This document shows positions 61,178 through 64,000 of a stretch of DNA of 64,000 nucleotides, piece after piece (within the stretch, counting starts at the first letter, position 1; every line of letters begins with the position of its first letter). This stretch comes from Streptomyces cathayae (GTDB lineage Bacteria > Actinomycetota > Actinomycetes > Streptomycetales > Streptomycetaceae). The notes beneath the pieces are model-generated. The model saw only the letters and a program-made list of their open reading frames with translations. It had not been told where the DNA came from and did not search any database. The translations under genes were made by a program, and so were the position numbers. The stretch is from positions 1,736,001 through 1,800,000 of the forward strand of contig NZ_CP121682.1 in NCBI RefSeq assembly GCF_029760955.1, written 5' to 3'.

Positions 61178-62380
61178 GTGCCCGTCGAGGACATCAACAC
61201 CCGAGCCTGGATCGTCTACGGCCGGCGCCAGCTGGCTCGCGGCTCCATGCCGCCCGTCCCCGACCACCTGTCCTGGACACCCTGGGAGGGAGTCGGACCG
61301 GGTGTCGAGGTCCTCGGCGACATCACCGGCCGACGTGTCCTGGACATCGGCTCCGGGGCCGGCCACCACGCCGTGCATCTCGCCCGGGCTCACGGCGCTC
61401 GCGTCACCGGGATCGAGCTGTCGCCGACCCAGCACGAGCGCGCCGTCTCCACGCACGCGGATGTGCCGGGCGTGGAATTCACGCACGGAGATGTGGCCGA
61501 ACACCTCACCCGGTCCGCACCGTTCGACGCCGCGTACGCCATCGGCACCCTGGCCTTCATCGACCCGCACCGCGTGCTGCCCGCACTGCGCGACGGTCTG
61601 CACCCTGGCGCGCCGCTGGTCCTTTCGCTCCTGCACACCGACCTGCACGGCCGCGGCCCGTCCACGGAACCGGCACCGCGCGAGCAGATGATCCTGTTGC
61701 GCGAAGATCCTCCCTTGCCGACTCGGATGTGGCTCCTCACACCGCAACTGTGGGAGGACCTGCTCACCGAGTACGGCTTCCGCGTCGAGGCCGTCGACCT
61801 GCTGCACCACCCCGAGGAAAACGCCCCGGTCATCCAGCAGCTCATCCGGGCCCGACGCCTGCCCGACCGGCCGGCGCGGGTTTCCAGCCGCCCCCGCAGT
61901 GCCAGGCCACCGCAGGCGCACGCGGCCGTGGGTGTCGGCGCGATCGTCCTCGGCGCGCAGGGACTGCTCCTGGGCCGCCATCGTCGCGGCACCCTCGAAC
62001 TGCCCGGCGGAACCGTCGAGGCCGGGGAGTCCCTCGAAGCCGCGGTGGTCCGCGAACTCCGCGAGGAGACCGGCCTGATCGCCCGTTCTGCCGACGTCAG
62101 GCTCCTGGGAACGCTCGTCGACCACGTCGAAGACGTCCTGCGGGTCACGGTGGGTGCCCTCGTTCACGCCTGGCGGGGACAGCCGACCCGGCAACCGGAC
62201 GAAAGCATCGGCGACTGGGCCTGGTATCCCCTGGACCAGCTTCCCGACGGCTTGTTCGTGTGCAGCGCACACATCCTGACGGCCTGGCGTCCCGACCTGC
62301 CCATCGACCACACCCCCGCGCACTTCACGCCCTTCGCCCACAGCCCGTCGCCCTCGACGCCGACGGGCGGCGTGGCATGA
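61178..62380 (+). CDS. Bifunctional methyltransferase / NUDIX hydrolase
   Basis: This is a 400-residue fusion. The N-terminal half is a class I methyltransferase (LDIGSGAGH at 55-63, then VTGIELSPTQHERAV). From residue 250 a NUDIX domain follows: AIVLGAQGLLLGRHRRGTLELPGGTV, with the full NUDIX box from Gly278 to Leu300 (catalytic REL.EE at 292-297). A linker joins them. NUDIX enzymes cleave X-linked diphosphates. The GTG at 61178 is preceded by GAGGAG. It may methylate a nucleotide-derived metabolite and then hydrolyse it. Confidence 0.9.
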   Translation: MPVEDINTRAWIVYGRRQLARGSMPPVPDHLSWTPWEGVGPGVEVLGDITGRRVLDIGSGAGHHAVHLARAHGARVTGIELSPTQHERAVSTHADVPGVEFTHGDVAEHLTRSAPFDAAYAIGTLAFIDPHRVLPALRDGLHPGAPLVLSLLHTDLHGRGPSTEPAPREQMILLREDPPLPTRMWLLTPQLWEDLLTEYGFRVEAVDLLHHPEENAPVIQQLIRARRLPDRPARVSSRPRSARPPQAHAAVGVGAIVLGAQGLLLGRHRRGTLELPGGTVEAGESLEAAVVRELREETGLIARSADVRLLGTLVDHVEDVLRVTVGALVHAWRGQPTRQPDESIGDWAWYPLDQLPDGLFVCSAHILTAWRPDLPIDHTPAHFTPFAHSPSPSTPTGGVA

Positions 62381-62509
62381 CATCCACCCGCGAGCCCGGG
62401 CTGTTCCGACCCCCGTAACAGGCGGTGGGGCAGCCGAAGCAGCCGCGGACGATGTGCGGCTGGCATGGGCTTCTGCGGAAGAACCGGCGGGTCTCGGTGG
62501 ACGAGCCGG

Positions 62510-63073
62510 CTAACGCGCCACGCGGTGGCGGAGGTGGACGACTCCCGAGCCGAAGACGCGGGTCTCGACGAGTTCGAGGTCCACCCGGCGCTCACTCCGG
62601 GGAAAGAACGGGATGCCGCCGCCGACCAGCACCGGGTGGACCACGGCCCGGTACTCGTCGATCAGACCCGACGCGGCCGCCTCGGCGGCGAGGGCCGCGC
62701 CGCCGATCGCGATGTCGCCCTCCCCCGGCTCGGCCCGCCACCGCTCGATCTCCTCCGCCAGGCCGCCGGAGGCCAGGCGGGCATGGCCCCGCACCTCCGA
62801 CAGCGTGGTCGAGAACACCACCTTGGGCAGCGGCTTCCAGAGCGCGGTCCACTCGAGCTGGGAGTCGTCGAGCGAGGGATCCTGGTCGGCGGTCTCCCAG
62901 TACAGCATCGTCTCGTACAGCCGTCGTCCCAGCAGATGAACGCCGACCTCCCGGATCTCGTCGATCCAGAAGCGGAAGACCTCCTCGTCGGGCTCCGTCC
63001 AGTCGAAGCCGCCGTCCGGTCCGACGATGTAGCCGTCCAGCGAGACGCCCATCGAATAGGTCACGTTGCGCAT
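62510..63073 (-). CDS. Dihydrofolate reductase-like (RibD C-terminal) protein
   Basis: The 187-residue DHFR-fold protein starts VTYSMGVSLDGYIVGPDGGFDWTEPDEE. It has LGRRLYETMLYWE, KVVFSTTLSEVRGHARL, GDIAIGGAALAAEAAASGLIDEYRAVVHPVLVGGGIPFF and an ending typical of the RibD_C / YyaP-YwjB group. It probably binds NADPH. The substrate is unknown. It stands alone. Confidence 0.9.
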   Translation of the reverse strand: MRNVTYSMGVSLDGYIVGPDGGFDWTEPDEEVFRFWIDEIREVGVHLLGRRLYETMLYWETADQDPSLDDSQLEWTALWKPLPKVVFSTTLSEVRGHARLASGGLAEEIERWRAEPGEGDIAIGGAALAAEAAASGLIDEYRAVVHPVLVGGGIPFFPRSERRVDLELVETRVFGSGVVHLRHRVAR

Positions 63074-63216
63074 CGGAAGTCCTCCTCGGTGACGGGTTCG
63101 ACAGTACGACCGCCGGACGCCGCAGGACTCATTGCGGCTCGCGGGATTCCCCTGTGTCGAGTCACCTCACAAGGTCCCCGGCGGGGCAGGACACGGTGCG
63201 CGGCCCGGACGTCAGC

Positions 63217-63320
63217 CGGTCAGGTGGGTCACCACCGAGCGCATCGCGTGGCGCAGGGCCGGAAAAGGGCGGCGTCGTGGTCGCCGCCGTCGAAGGTGTG
63301 CCGGCGCTGGTCGCGTCGAC
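63217..63320 (-). pseudogene. Esterase-like C-terminal remnant
   Basis: HTFDGGDHDAALF and, after a one-base shift, ALRHAMRSVVTHLTG end at about 63217. The GGDHDxxxW/F plus helix pattern resembles the end of alpha/beta-hydrolase esterases. The rest is missing. Confidence 0.35.
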
Positions 63321-63423
63321 CTGACGGAGGGCGTCGGTGACGGTCGTGGTGCCGGAAGGAGCGGCCACGGCTTCGTCGGGGGCATGCTGGTCGCCCGGTC
63401 CCTGGGACCGGCCGCTCCCGCCG

Positions 63424-63470
63424 CCGGGTCCGCGCCCGGCCTGCTGTCTGCAGGCCGGGCGCGGACCCGG
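63424..63470. terminator. Long stem-loop terminator
   Basis: CCGGGTCCGCGCCCGGCCTG with one more paired base (63424-63444) and its exact complement (63450-63470) form a 21-base stem with loop TGTCT. It lies 30 bases past the hemE stop, so it very probably ends the hemE transcript on the minus strand. Confidence 0.85.
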
Positions 63471-63499
63471 GGCCGGTGGTTGAGCCGGCGGGCGGCGGG

Positions 63500-64000
63500 T
63501 CAGCGGGCGGTGAGGGTGTGGACGTGGTCCACCAGGCGGGTCAGGGCGTCCGCTTCGGTGTTCGGCATGACGCCGTGGCCGAGGTTGAAGATGTGGCCCT
63601 CGAGGCCCTCCGCCTGGGCCAGGACCTCGCGGGTCTTCGCCTCGACGGCCTCGGTGCCGGCGAACAGCACGGTCGGGTCGAGGTTGCCCTGGAGTGCCTT
63701 GCCGGGACCGACGCGGCGGACGGCCTCGTCCAGGGGGACGCGCCAGTCGACGCCCACCACGTCCGCGCCGGCCTCGCCCATCAGGCCGAGGAGTTCGCCG
63801 GTGCCGACACCGAAGTGGATGCGGGGGACGCCGTACCCGGACACCGCGTCGAGGACCTTGGCCGAGGCGGACATCACCGAGCGCCGGTAGTCGGCGGGGG
63901 CGAGCGCGCCGGCCCAGGAGTCGAAGAGCTGGACCGCGGAGGCACCGGCCTCGATCTGCACGGTGAGGAAGGCGGCGGTGATGTCCGCGAGGCGGTCGAG
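63500..64000 (-). CDS. hemE: Uroporphyrinogen decarboxylase, 3' part (cut by window edge)
   Basis: The last 166 residues are present: [74 protein letters not shown] ... [30 protein letters not shown] ... [29 protein letters not shown]. The [10 protein letters not shown], GNLDP and FNLGHGxxPxT blocks are diagnostic of HemE, which converts uroporphyrinogen III to coproporphyrinogen III in heme synthesis. The start is outside the window. Confidence 0.97.
   Translation of the reverse strand, partial: LDRLADITAAFLTVQIEAGASAVQLFDSWAGALAPADYRRSVMSASAKVLDAVSGYGVPRIHFGVGTGELLGLMGEAGADVVGVDWRVPLDEAVRRVGPGKALQGNLDPTVLFAGTEAVEAKTREVLAQAEGLEGHIFNLGHGVMPNTEADALTRLVDHVHTLTAR

Noticed and set aside
61729..62418. 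Second plus-strand frame over the NUDIX domain
   Set aside because: It is an out-of-frame copy of the fusion gene with Arg/Pro-rich content.

Overview
The window is high-GC actinobacterial DNA and most likely from Streptomyces or a close relative. The evidence is GC-rich third codon positions, frequent GTG starts, 4-base stop/start overlaps, a DUF6343-type protein, an ECF sigma/zinc anti-sigma/ABC module, and a string of mobile-element types common in that genus. The density of insertion sequences, truncated transposases and pseudogenes suggests an accessory region such as a chromosome arm or genomic island. A conserved housekeeping gene (hemE) begins only at the far right end.

Layout. 0-1.5 kb: an IS3 transposase tail and three small Streptomyces-type proteins. 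1.7-6.4 kb: one very large secreted protein that joins a CdtB/DNase I-like nuclease with intact catalytic residues, an SGNH domain whose catalytic residues are all replaced, FG-GAP repeats, a GH18 chitinase and chitin-binding modules. This is the most unusual gene in the window. 6.5-12.5 kb: IS1380, integrase and IS5 fragments joined end to end, a methyltransferase, a decayed yjbQ, an IS3 element, a truncated tyrosine integrase and an intact serine recombinase. 12.6-19.7 kb: an ArsR-like regulator divergent from an MFS exporter, a DinB protein, a Tn3 transposase and a VOC protein. 19.9-25.1 kb: a gene split by a clean IS3 insertion, a transposase-less element with repeated ends that carries a membrane-protein gene, a flavin-type oxidoreductase and a second serine recombinase. 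25.4-29.0 kb: a four-gene oxidoreductase operon and its Rrf2 regulator, with two matching palindromic operators. 29-34 kb: nested Tn3, IS3, ISAzo13 and IS110 remains.

34.2-43.0 kb: a catabolic operon (two acyl-CoA ligases, hydratase, hydroxyacyl-CoA dehydrogenase, amidohydrolase) with an SsuA-type lipoprotein and a broken permease, divergent from a MarR regulator; the importer ATPase is missing. 43.2-43.7 kb: IS6 and IS1182 tails and the 3' end of a group II intron. 44-45.8 kb: a cytochrome P450 with its ferredoxin. 45.8-49.5 kb: mostly decayed genes around an intact YihY-type membrane protein. 49.6-55.6 kb: an ECF sigma, anti-sigma and ABC-2 transporter operon bounded by 55-bp inverted repeats and followed by an IS5 element. 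The flanks look like two parts of one interrupted gene.

55.6-64 kb: a rhomboid fragment, a serpin, then an ABC exporter, MazG-like protein, methyltransferase and methyltransferase-NUDIX fusion in one co-directional cluster, a DHFR-like reductase, a terminator and the 3' part of hemE.

The intact adaptive cargo is therefore a chitin-targeted nuclease/chitinase, a redox operon under Rrf2, an acyl-CoA catabolic operon, a P450 pair, a stress-type sigma/ABC module and a methyltransferase/exporter cluster, all embedded in mobile-element remains. All functions are assigned from sequence motifs and domain order only.
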